Source of the DNA: Schistosoma haematobium
Lineage: Eukaryota > Platyhelminthes > Trematoda > Strigeidida > Schistosomatidae
Assembly: GCF_000699445.3 (NCBI RefSeq)
Contig: NC_067196.1
Coordinates: 73,663,864-73,727,863, forward strand
Length of the DNA stretch: 64,000 nt
Direction of reading: 5' to 3'
Made by a program: the position numbers and the translations under genes
Shown here: positions 11,542 through 25,118 of the stretch, piece by piece
Numbering within the stretch: position 1 is the stretch's first letter
How the letters are laid out: each line of letters starts with the position of its first letter
Notes under the pieces: model-generated
The model's input: only the letters and a program-made list of their open reading frames with translations
Database searches by the model: none
Told to the model about the DNA's origin: nothing

Positions 11542-14500
11542 GTAAATATTTCTTTTGAATCTTTCGCGAGTTAATGTTACTTAAAATGTACAACATGATT
11601 TAGTCATAATGACATTGTTATCCACTTCCAGGATCTAGTGTACATAGAAGTCTGAATAAAATTGTTAGACTGTGCTTATCCTGTTGGTTTTTACCTATTT
11701 GGATTGAACCTGTAATCAGGCTGCTTCGCGTTGTGTATCATGTTAATCTGAGAATATTTTCGTCACATCGTGCATTTCTTTCGCGTAGTCGTTGTTTACG
11801 TAACGAGGACCTACAACACTAAGGATTATTGTTGTGCAGACAATCAATCATAATAGAGACTCATTCAAACAAAGTTGTTTCAGATCGCTTATTTTCCTCT
11901 TAGCTAATCGGTCGAATTTTGATCGCTTTTGTTGAAAACTGATTGTTGATGTTTTATTTAGCAACGAGGTTAGATTAAATTTCCAACTACTATGTCAATC
12001 TACTCAAATATCGATCAAAGTTTCTTTATTTTAAATATATTGTGATCAACAGTTTCATTCATTGGAACTTTTTGATAGCAGTTTATTCAGTATTCTAAGT
12101 GAGTAAATAAGATATAAACCAAGATTTAAAACATTTGAAACTGTGTAAATGTCTTTTAGATTGCTTTCTCTATTTGAACTTAAAGTTAGATTATTTTTTC
12201 ATTTGAAATGTGACTATTAGTATTTTTTATCAAATTATCTTCATTTTGTTAATCATCGTGTATAAACTTTCAAGATGTTGCAGCTTATTTGTACACGAGA
12301 GCCTGGTGCCGTGTATATGGCCGGGGGACTGACTCCCGTTTTACGTTATATACGTCTTTATCCACATCTGCTTCATGCTGATGTTCTGCAGGCTGGGATG
12401 GATATTATAAGACGTTTGTTTAGCAGAGCAGACCCAACAGACAAGAATGTAACCAGTTGGATTGATGCGTTGAGTTCACTCTTAGACCGTCGAGAAACAG
12501 GTGTTGCTGATCAAGCATTACGTGCATTTGCTAATTTGGTGGCTCGATTTACTCGAACGGGTACTGATCCAAGTCCACTTGCTGATTCTCATATTATTGA
12601 TTGTCTTCTTCAACGTCTTCGTGTTGCTGGTGGTGTGGAAACTGATAATGAATTGACAGATTCATCTGGCCCCAGTAAATAAACTTGTTTTGATTTATGC
12701 TTACATGTTTTCTAGTTATTTAATAATTTTAGTTTTAACCATTTAAATATAAAAAAATGAATGGAAAGAGTTAGCGGCGTCCAAATCAAAACGTGACATC
12801 AGTCCTTAAAGTCACTAACTTCTGGTCTGACCTGTGTTGGTAGATGCAGACTACTTGGTTGGGGTCTGCGCGACTATCGTAACCAACGGTTGGAGACTCA
12901 GAATGAATGACTCAGAATCAATCCCAATGGTGTGGTTGTATACACTCTTTGTATTCCCTTGAACTGTAAGATTAAAATTGCTTTATATTTCTTTCTACAA
13001 ACTAATTCTTCCTTCCTGTACCACATCCTTATACACAATCTTTCTTTTATATATTACTACCATTGAAGTGACTACTATGAATTCAATGTTCATGTTGTGT
13101 TGAGGTGTGGTAACTTGAACCGATGCATGTATGTGCCTGGTCTTACGTTGTAGCTGAATAACTGATCAAAAGTAAATGAAGTGGTGCACTGTGAAACAAG
13201 TTGCACAAAATCATTATTCTGTAGGACATCAATTTAGTAGCTCTTGACCAAGAAGTTGTTGATTGAAGTTAGACATTAACACCGTTGGATGCCGGCTCAG
13301 TGGCTTAGAGGTTAATCGTTCGCGCGTGAGGCCAAAGGTTTTGGGTTCGATTCTCGCGTACGGGGTCGTTGATGCGCACTGAGTCCTATACTAGAACGAA
13401 ATAGCCATCTAATGCTTCTATTTATTCATTGTTGGTGTAACATTGATCGATTCAGTAAAACTGAATAATCTCCACAACTGTACATTGAAAGTAGTAAGTT
13501 GTTACAAACTCGCCTGATCTAATTTGATTTAAGCAGCCGGGTAATAACACTAGTTTTCACATAAAAGTATGTCTGAAATCTGAAATCTTAGATACGTACT
13601 AAGTGAATGAACCACATTAATTAATTCATAATTGTGTGTCCATTAATCACTCTTTGGGATGAATCTTCCAATTTATTTATTATTTATTTGAACGCATAAA
13701 TACTGGTGCAAGGGGGCACCAGATAAATATGCGCCACACAAATCTCATTTGATTTGTGTGAGGGCTGTGATACTGCCTGGGTGCCCAAACTGAAGCAGGT
13801 GGTTTTCTTGGGGAACCACACCCGGAGCCTTCGACCTATAGGTCTGACCCACAAGGCAATGGAGCATCGTAAGGAGATGCAGTCCCATGGTAGCCGGTGA
13901 CCAACGAATGGTTCATACACCATTTGTTCCCTCGGAGTACTGGAGCCCATGTGCACCATTGGTTTGGAATCAGGGTTTTTCAACTCCTGTAGGTGAACTC
14001 TCCGTGTCCATCAACCCGGTTAAAGCGCCGGACGTTCACTTTTCGTCCTCTCAATTCTGTAAACAACATCCCCGCCACTAGAAGACAGTGAGTAGGACTT
14101 CCCTGGCAGAGGCTATATACACGTGGCCGTGTGAGAGCATTTCGAGAGAGAGAGAGAGTGAACTCTTCCCACTCTCGGCCGTAATAGGGCATTCGGGGGC
14201 ATGAATCTTCTAAGGTTCTGAACCATAGGAACTGTTTAATTTGAAGACATTATCCACTATGAAGTGAAATGTTAACACTATCATTTGAAACCACTTATGA
14301 GCGTGGACTGTTGAATTATTTATTTTTCAAATACAAAACATTCTTTCCAGCATAAACGTTGCACTTTGCTTTTTGATATGTGACTTTTGCATTGCAGATT
14401 TGCCAACAGACACATCAGGGAGTGGTCGTGATGGCTTTTCTTCAGTCACATCGGAAAGTAATCCAGTCGCAGTTCATGCAGTCACTAATATTCTAACTTC

Positions 14501-17500
14501 ACTTTGCTGTAATTCTGTGAGTATAACACATAAACTTCTAACTAGTGATGGCCAGTTTGCTATGACATTGGCAATGGTTGTTCAACGTAGCACGGATGAA
14601 TTAGTTGTTCTTAGTGTACTGCGACTAATTGAAATTCTCTTGGTACTACTATATCAAACTCAAAATGTTCAATTGAAATCACGTGAATCATCGCAAATAA
14701 AAGAACAAGTTTGTAAAGCTACTTTACCAGACGCTGTGAAAGATGATACTTCAAAACAAAGTCAAATGCAAAGCCAGTTGTTTAAATCAAATCAATTTCA
14801 AACTTCTATATCAATTATCGAACATGCGGAAAATTCACAGAATACTTCACAATCTGAACATACTATTGAACCTCCTCTAGAGTCCCAGCATTCTTGGGAA
14901 GGCGATGCTATACACCGTCATTTTATTGAGGCTATAAAACGACAGGATTTGGGTATAGTATTTCAATTTTTATCGAAATTCATGAGGGTTTTTTTATATT
15001 TTACTTCATATGTTTTAATGTTTCATAAAATGAATGTTTTCTAATTTATTATGATGGTTGTCGCTGCAGTTGGAGAAACATTTACTCAGTAGAATATACT
15101 TTTAGCGACTTGATTGACTTTATCCAAATAATGTATAGCATACCATAAGTTGTTCGCTCGAAAGTTAATCAGTCTTGTTTCACCGACTGTAGTTTGAAAA
15201 CAGTATCAAGATTTCACGAGTAAATTACTAACGACTGTAGTCTTCATAACGAACTGTGCTTAGTTGGATAACAGTGAAGTTGGGAAGCACCTGAGGACTT
15301 TTCTCCAAGTATTTAGGTTTTTTCGGCAATGAGCATCCTCGGCTCAACTGGGGATCGAACTCTGGGTCTCCACTTCTCTCTTGGAGTGCTTAACCTTTAA
15401 ACCAGTGGTTCGCATTTCTATTTTCTATCAATTCATTGTGTTGGACAACTATCTTCCAGTGTCATCGATGGATAACCGCCTCACATCCAATATATTGGAA
15501 CACCTCTGATCACAGTGGGACTGTCTACTGCTTTCTGATTTTCATCAGTTGTCTAACTAAGGTCATTCTTGATGTGAAATTCAACGATCTTTACAAGCCT
15601 CTAATACTAATAACTAACAGTATGACCGGTACTTGGGAATTTCAAGGTATGCGGTTATATTGCAAGGTGGTCTTCATTATACTGTTGTCAACTGGGCGAC
15701 CATTGAAAGTCAGGGACTACTTAACAAGTCTTTTTTCGATAGTGTAATAAGAAGACGAAGATTGTCAAACTGTGTAATATAATAATAAGCTAATATTGCC
15801 AGGGTAATATTAGTTTATTATCCAGAGTGATAGGGTTTCAAACTGTTTTCACATTATTTTTTAATTATCCTTGTTTCCTCTTACCCTCCATTTTTAGTCT
15901 AGTTAACCTTTTATTTTTATATATAAATGTTCTTAACAAGTATATGTGCGATCAGATTGTTCGAAATGTATTGCACTAATATATCACATAGTTCTGATAA
16001 TCTTCGTCTTCTTATTACACTATCGAAATTTATCAAAGTGACTAACTGCTTTAAATTCTTTTTTTGCTTATCGACTCTTCATCCACAGCTTAGTAGTATA
16101 AGATTGAAATTAGAACCCTAGTATCTCACAGCAAACACCATTACAATGCAGACAACTTCAGTCGTCGTGTAATATGAGACAGTTTTCTTGTAATGTCATC
16201 AATGAATTACTAGCTCACTCCACTGGTTATGTATTTTCTATGGAACTTTGCGAAACCCATCTTTGTAGTTAATTCAGTCGTGAGTACAATTAGTTTTAAA
16301 AGTTTCGGAAGAAATATTTTCAATTACCTCACTAAAGATAAAAAATATTAACTCAATATTTTCGTCAATCTAATCACGCTGAAATTCTGTCAAATTCTTT
16401 TAGATTTTATGAAACGCAGTTTAAAGTCGGGCAAAATTGATGTCAATTACATGGATCATTTAGGACAAACTTTGCTAAATTGGGCTGCATCATTCGGTTC
16501 TCCGGTTATGGTTGAACTTTTATGTACACATGGTGCGAATGTGAACTTAGGTGTTCGTACACCTTTAGATTATGCAGCTTCATTTGGGCGTGTTGAAATA
16601 TGCAAAACTTTACTTAATTGGGGCGCTGATATTAACAAACAAGATGTACAAGGTAGAAAACCCATAGATATGGCTCGAGAACATCCTGATTTTCCTGGTT
16701 CACAACAAGTAATCGATTTATTGGAATCCGAGTCAAAAAGTGAGTGAATTTTTCAGTGATACTGATTTTATTTGCTCTGTTTCCATGTAAACATTTTCAT
16801 AGTTGAATGTGTGATCAATCTTTTTTTTATTAATGATGTTTGTGAATAAGAGTATATTTTCTAAAAGAGGATCACAATATACTTTGGTTCTGTACAAAAT
16901 ATAGTTAGTTTGTTTGATATTGTCACTTTTGAACACATATAGCTATACAAATTTGAAAAAACAAAGTAATTAGTGACACAATTAAGGGTTTTGGATCAAC
17001 TTTGTCTTATTCACTCAACATAGAAGCCAGTCGTTTACTTATGATCGTAAAAGATTTCAGACATATACGGATATTTCGATTGCACTAACTGGAGAAAATA
17101 ATTTCAACCGAAGATTGTTTCATTTATATTAAAACTTGGCACGTATTTGCCGTAATCCAAGTTACTAGATCACGACAACACAAAGATATGAAGTTATCAA
17201 GCTGAATACTAGTGTGGTAGATCTATTAGCAGTATCAGTGATAGTGAAGAAATATTTCTCATAGACAATATAATTCAAGGAGAATAAGTGAATTTCCAGA
17301 GTAAAAGGTGTGAAATAATTTTGAAACTCAGGATTCAAGAGTAGAAGGTAAAAAAATATGTGCATCTGGGTCATTACAACTGATTCTGAACCATGTCAAC
17401 CCAACTACCGGTCACAATATTCACGTGGACACCAACCAGGTCATCTAAACTTACCCCCATGTCTCAGTATAGCGGTTGATTGATTGATGTCACATTTGAT

Positions 17501-17872
17501 TTTACTCCAAACTAACTTTCTTGTAAACTATTCCCACTCCAACCAACTTTGCAAACCAGGGCAGGCAGTGGTTAGACATGAGTAATACATCTCACTACTC
17601 CGTCGACCGACTTGCTATCCTTACTTGATACCTGACCTGCTACACTGTATTTCATGTCCCGGATAACAATACCACCTTAGGTCATACTCAATTCCTCAAA
17701 AGGTGTATATTTGTTTAGATATATTGGGGAAAATTATTGAGTTAGTAAGCACACAATTCCTATTTATTTATTTAAGTGATTTTGTGTAGCATGAAGTTGA
17801 TTGTCTTCATAAACTAGGTATATTCTTTATTAGAAGTTATATTCTTAATACACCGTTATTTATAATGTACTG

Positions 17873-17917
<45 letters not shown>

Positions 17918-20900
17918 CTTTTTAGGAGCTGGTTTCAAGGGTTTATCATCCAAGTTAAATAAATCTGATAAACAACTAACACCTGGTTCATCATCTACTC
18001 AACATAAGCCTGATGAGATTCAATCTAATGATTCTGCCGAAGCTCAACGTTTATTTATTGATCAACTTCTTCCATTGCTAGTTGGATTGTTTAAGGAAAG
18101 CACATCTTCTGTAAGGTAGTTTATACAAAATTTTTCTTGTAAAGTAAGAATGCTCCATTTCACTTAGTGAACCTGTTGAATCGATTTATTGATAAAATTG
18201 TATTATTCAATTATCATTACGAATATTATTCGCTGTTTTTTACATTTCAACTCATGTTAATTTAGATCCTTTATTACTGTCAAGTAGAGATTTGTGTTCA
18301 CGATTTCAAGCCATATTTTTGTATAAAATTAACGATACTATCCTTTCGCCTAAACCAAACGGATCTGATGAAGTCAGGATTTAAAATTTACAGTATAATA
18401 ATTGCAACTTGAAAAATTCAGTCATTAAGCCATCTTTCTTTTATGTTTTCAGTGTACAGGTTCTATGTTATTTTCTTCTAAAGTTTACAAAATTGTGTCA
18501 TTTAGCGATCAGTGAAAAGAAGATAGTGATATTTACTGTTGCATACAATCGGATAGATAAAGGAGTGAGCGGTTTAATATTTGACGTGTTTGACTTTCAG
18601 TCATTTAGTTACAGGTTCGCGTCTCGCTCCACTTTATCTTAGGAAACCGGGTAGTGTCAGTTGCCCTCACACTTAAGGTGTGGCTCGAAGTTATGTGTGC
18701 TTGGTATTGATTTAATAATAAAAATAATAAATGACTTAAAACAGTTCAAATAAATATGTAATACCAGTATATTGAAGAGTGTTATACTAGTTGATCATAT
18801 AAATAACCGCTGTTGCCTATTGGTTAGGGTAGGCAATTGTATGAATGTCTGCTTGTCGGCGAAAAATTTATCTTATGCTATAATTGTACTTTATATATGT
18901 TTGTTTCACAATTTATCTTATTACGTACTAGTTGATTCAAGCCCCGATATATTAGGATTGAAATATATATTGTATATTACTATGATACAATCTTATAAAC
19001 GGTGTTTGAGACTATGCTTCCACTAGACCGGATACTCGATCGATCGGCTATGTATAAACTGGTTCACGTTTTACCAGACGAAATTCATGACCAATAATGG
19101 AGATACAGAGTACATGTTAGACAAATGTTTATCCGAATCAATTACAAGCAGACACACTCAGTGATCTGGAGTAGAAATCAAAAATACGAAAGGAAGTTAC
19201 GAATCTAATAGTTAATAAACTGAGTGTCTATTTTGTACACATATATTAGCCAATCACACCTTCAGTGGCCACATATCAAAACCATATAACTTTTATTACG
19301 GAGTTATACAGTTTGTTGTAAGGTTCCAAGTGGTGTGGAGATGGTTTGAACAAATTTATAGTCGCATAAGTTGCGTACTGTCGAGTTTCAAATTTCTGTT
19401 GCTAATCGGACTAGCTGGTGACTTATGACCAGTAAACTGAGGAATATAATATATTTCCTCTACTACATATGATCATTTTGTATGTAAATTCAAACTGTGT
19501 TTCATAAGAAGTAGCGATCTTACTTATGACTACGTAGGATTTAATATTGGTTAGACTGTTTAAGTGTGATCATTTGAGTTATATTTAATTTTAGGTGGTA
19601 GTTCTAGTCATATCTAAAGTGCTATGTTAATATTCGACTAAGTATTACATTTCAAACGAGTTTGAATTTTACATTTTCCCTTTATTAAATAAATTACATA
19701 TGTAAAGTAAACTTTATACTCCAATATTTTCATTCTTTTTATTATCATTTGTTCACAGGCACCAGTGTACACTTTTAGTTTGGCGTATGATTCAGTATAT
19801 GCGACCTGATCACTTAGAAAAAATTAGTTTGATGGATAATCAATCAGTTCCATTCGCATTTTCATTAACACAAATGATTTATACGATATTAATCGAAGTA
19901 GGTTGTTTGATTTGTCTTTTTACCCACTTTTTTTTCGACTTTTGTCAGTACAAACGTTGCAGTTGGTCGTTTTTTGTTGTTATTTTACTAATAGCACTAT
20001 AAACTGATATGATCCACTGTTATTTCTCTTTATATACTGGGATTTTGACCATTTAGGTCACACGTTCGAATCCACTTCTATCGGGCTAACTCAGATCAAA
20101 TTACGTAGTATCACCGAACCTTCATACAAACAGCTTAGCGGAGAACCGAGTATATAAATCTGTACTAGAACCATAGAATTCAATTGTTATGTAATTTGGA
20201 CTTTAATAGGTATAGAAGGTCAGATTCTTTAAGAACTATGAAATGTAGTGGGTTGGTAGAAAGTCTAGAGTAACCAAATGAGGACAAGATATCAGTCCAT
20301 AAAGTCATTAATTGTTGATTAAACTTGTGTTTCCATAGTTGCAGACTTTCGGGTTATGATCTGCGCAATTCTCGTAATCTATGGTTTGATGATGTTAACT
20401 GACATGGTTCCAAATCGAAGTGGAGCAAGTGTATTCAGCTTTTATTTTTTTTCTTGCAAATTTTCAGCTGTGTCACCGATACATAATTTTTGCCAAGTTT
20501 TATGTTATTTAGACATAACTGAGTTTAGTATCTCTTTACTCAGTGAATAATCATATAACTGTTTACATAAAATAACTATTTCTTCTTTTGTTTTATTCAT
20601 TTTCGCCATATTTTTCCAGGAACGAGAAGAATTAATTTCACGTGCATTAGAATTAAGTCTCCGTTTATTGAATAAAACACCACATATTTACATTTTGGTA
20701 TTCTATCGCTTGGGCTTAATTCCATTGATACAAATTATCATTGATATATTACAGCATTTGTTAATAACGGAAAATAAATCTGGCGTCACCGTGACCACCG
20801 TCGCTACGCCCACTACTAATACTGGACAGCAGTTATCCGTGCCATCATCATCAGACGAAAATGAGGGAAAAGATGTGTGCACAGCTTCTGTGACAAAGAT

Positions 20901-23900
20901 AACCATTGATACAACAAGTACTACTACCGTAATGACTTCCACAATTCCTACTACTGTCCCAGCATCAATAAAACTAACTATTTCTCCCTCGATTACTACT
21001 ACTACTACTACTACAAGTACAAAAACAAAGGAAGTAATAGAAGAATTGTCATTAAAGAATACGTTAGTAACTGACAAAGAAAACAAATCGAAATCAGTTA
21101 AAAATATTGAGAAACAAAGAGTTCATGATGAGTTGAATGTCAATTTGAATGAAAGCAAAAATTACATGCCTGAAATTTTGTCTACACCAGCAAATGAAGA
21201 TGAAGAACAACAGCACCAACCAGTTTTACCGTCTACTTCTGTAAGTTTTATTCACTTGAAGTTTGTTAAATTCAAAATAAACAGGTTAAATAAGTATAAC
21301 TTAAGAAATCAATTTGATATTTATCTTTCTGCTGCTTTCTCACTTTCTTTCATAGTTCTGTAATATACAATAACATGATGCTCATTAGGTAGTGGTGAAT
21401 AAATATGAATTATTGTTTAACTTAGTATTCTGTTAAAGAATTGTGAAATTATTAAGTTAGTTAGTCGTTATCACGGTACAAACAAGAATGAGTTTCTATT
21501 GTTTATTACTATAATAAAAGAAATATCTATATAATTAAAATAATCCATAGAATTCAGCTGAATTCTCCTTTTCTTATTAAATACCTATATGTATAAAAGC
21601 GTTTAATATCGGGAATATTACATCGTGTCAATTTGTTTAGTTTCAGTATGCAACTATTTAAATATTGTCTACTAAAAAAATTTATCACGACTGATCAGAA
21701 ATGCGTGATGGATGCATAAACATCATGTTATTTTCCAATGTAACAGTCAAGCCTGTCACATGACCACGGAAACGTTTTTCATATTGTATTTAACTATAGG
21801 AAAATTCATTGGAAAATATTCAAGTATTGATTAGTTAATAATCAACCTGTATTCATTATAAAAAATAAAAATGTATGGGTGTACTTTTTTCTGTTTCCTT
21901 TTGGTAGTATTTTCATCGTTTTATGGTCAGTATTTTTGTGTCGTGTGGTTGTTGTGTAGCTGCACCCTTAATGATTATGCTTAGTTTTCACATTTACAAG
22001 TAATCGCATCAATAAGCTAGAGCATAGTGTTTTTTGCTCTGCCCTATGTGTGTGTGACCTTTTGAATAGTATGATCAGCACTGAATTATTCGATTGTTGT
22101 CACACTGGATACATATATACTAACAAAGACTGATCAAAACTCAGCCCTAGATATCAACAACGGGGTAATTCAAAACTTATTAATAAGAATTTAAATATCA
22201 TAGGTATTAAACAAGTTAGTGGTTATCTACACTCAGTTGTTTAGTGAATAGCGCATCGGCTGTTGAAACACAAGTTGCGACCAGTCTTTTTGAAGTGTTT
22301 TCCACTTCTGTGTTAGGGAAAGCTGATCGACTACTTACGAACGCTACTTACTGTCTGATTAATTACGATTTGGTCAAGCTGTATATGTCATTTCACTTTA
22401 TTCAATGTGTAGAAGCTCTTTCTCAGTTAAGACATTTGAACAATCTTCTGGGGAATCCTATGTACATCATTAATTTAGGATATGGGTTATCCGTTTCAAG
22501 TAGATAGAGGCTATTTGTTCATTGATGTGTTTATTTTATGCACCAAAAGTCTTATTTTATTCTTTGTCAATTTTTATCTCGGTTAAAATCTTGTTTAGCT
22601 TTTATTATGCAGGTGTTATCTAAACAGTAATTGTTCTTAAAAATCATAAATAACCTGCTAGTTGACGATTTAGTGTTAGAAATCATTTTTGTCAGGTATC
22701 AGTCAAAGAACAGTGAAATATGTTTCATTTTTATGTACTATTAACAGATTATTTCCACTTCAATATAAAATCATATGATCTGAACGCTGTCTAATTATGC
22801 ATAGTTATTTGTTTGATAAAACTGTTTAACTCTTCCTTCATTGAACTAAAAAAAGAAAATTTAAGCGGAGAAATCAAAACAAACTTAGTTGGTTAAAGCA
22901 AACAAACAACTATTGATCTTTCAAATAGAAATTGTTTATACACTGCAATGAAATACATCATGTTCTATATCACCATTATATGTTATTTAGTAGTTTACAT
23001 GTAATGTTAAATCCTATTAAGGTCAAAACCCAATGGTAATATATATATATATATCACATGTTAGGGCATTTCCAGTTCCTCATTGTACCCAGATGTTTAT
23101 GTGTTATAGATAAAAGAACATGTGCTAAGTGTTTTATCTGGAGTAATAATGAGCATTTTTTAAAATAATTAATGTAATTAATACATATTTGCACACTTGG
23201 ATTTATGTGATAGTTTTTATGTCCCAGTTCTGGTTGATGTTACTGTTCAATTGTTGAGACCTCAACTTAATCTAAACAGGGCATGAATCTGCAACCTAAA
23301 AGTTGATAGCTATTTACTTTATTTATCCAGCCTGTTGAATTGAATTATTTTGGCATTTGGCTATTCTTACTAGCTGTTATGCATACTATAGATCTCTTCT
23401 GAGTCAAATAGACAGACCTGTACTCAGTTGTCGAGTTTTATTAATTCTCAGTGTTGTGGATTGTTGACAATCCCCATAATACTGATATACCTAATGAGTA
23501 TGACATCGAATGACTGAAAAAATTGAATTGGTGATACATTTATGGACTAAACCAGTTATTTAGAAATTGAACTTCAATATAATGAGAAGATTGGTTCTAT
23601 CTTCGTCTTCTCTACCAGATAACTGGAGTGAGAAGCTCAAGTTTATCTAGGAACGTTTCTTGATGGACACCAAAATAATTAAATCACTGTCAAGTTAATT
23701 CATTTATATATAAGAACTAATTCAATGGTTATTAAGTGCAAAATTTTATCAAACTGAGTGATTCCCTATACAAAACCAAAATGAATTTATGGATACTATG
23801 AAGATACCTCAAAATCGATTAACTAACTTCATGCTGAATGACTTGATACAGTTGGAAATCCACTGAAAGCCGATTAACGAAATTCACTCTGAACAATTTT

Positions 23901-25080
23901 ATACGATGAAAATTCTTTGATAGTTAACTGAACTAAAATCTCTTGATATCGGTGCACGAATTTTAACATTTATTTTCTCCCTCATACGCCGTATTTGAGG
24001 ATTTCACACTCCCAACAACTAAATGGGAAGTAAATCCATTACACTATCACTATATGATTTCATTTCAAGGTTTTAGAGCAAAAATGTTTTAAGTAGCATG
24101 TCGTTTGCCGATAGTAAAAAGATAATCTCACGGAGTTATTGTTACCCATTGATTGTATTGCGAATAATTAGACTCACTATCATAAGATACTTGAGTTTAG
24201 AGTCAGGACTAAAATCTGAACTTTAGGGTTAGGATGTAGGGTTAAAAATCATGGGTTAGAGTTGTAATTGGGACTAAGGTGTTGAGTTAAAGATTAGGGT
24301 TTAGCATTAGGACGTAGTTTTTAATTAGGGTTAGATTAATATATTAAGGTTGGGATTTAAGGTGGATACAGACTAATCTTAATATCTGATGTGAATTCGT
24401 AAATGCTAACTATTATTCACAAGCTCTCCATCCTACTCCTAAACCTAAATTCTAGTCATAAATCATTCATCTATATTTACTGTATTTTGATTGGTTGAAT
24501 ATGTTAAGAGTTTGTCAAGTTCCCTTAAAAGTCCGCTTCAACCGGTTCGGTTTGTTATTATTATTATTTTTTTTTTTCTCAGATATCTGAACGTGTCCAT
24601 TTAGATGCACAACTTTACAATTGGAATGGATGGTATTTTTTCTGTATGGGTCAATTATTATCAATTTTCAATGGATTCGCTTTTATTACAATACAATTAC
24701 AACCAGAAGATGGTGGTTTACGTGTACTATGTATTCATAATTCTACACATAGAAACAGTCCAGTACCAATTCAGTTACATCCCGGTGAAAATCCATTTTC
24801 ACGTCCTAGTAAGTCTAATTAGTGCACTAAACAATACTTTCAACGAATGTGATGTAAATTAAGCACTGACTACTTAAAGAGCGCTTTCGAAATATGTATG
24901 AGGATGTGTCTTATGATAATGCATAATTAATACCTTCTACTAACCATGTTCAATGGTGATATAACCGAATGATAGCTAAAATGGAAGTTTTTCATCTCTT
25001 AATTGAATTAGCATTTCACTACTAAAAATAACAATAAGATATTCGATTTTTTTCCTTTGACCCTTTAACTTCTGTTACTG

Positions 25081-25118
<38 letters not shown>

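Larger units (their letters stand above)
12675..14397 (+). other. HECTD1 intron 2 (1,723 bp)
   Basis: Holds three repeats annotated separately: an unnamed interspersed repeat (12770-13165), a SINE (13261-13436) and a copy of a roughly 500-bp repeat (13676-14206). Confidence 0.85.
21241..24582 (+). other. HECTD1 intron 7 (3,342 bp)
   Basis: AT-rich. Contains a dispersed repeat (22097-22190), a short TA run near 23039 and degenerate TTAGGG-like sequence (24191-24365). The frame at 22244-22507 has no recognisable domain. Confidence 0.7.

Noticed and set aside
13285..13365. tRNA gene candidates at the SINE heads (also 6930-6990, 40700-40735, 57064-57125)
   Set aside because: Box A and box B are present but no complete cloverleaf; they recur with the same SINE body, so they are SINE promoters.
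20703..21086. 127-codon minus-strand frame rich in valine
   Set aside because: Shadow of the threonine/serine-rich part of HECTD1 exon 7.
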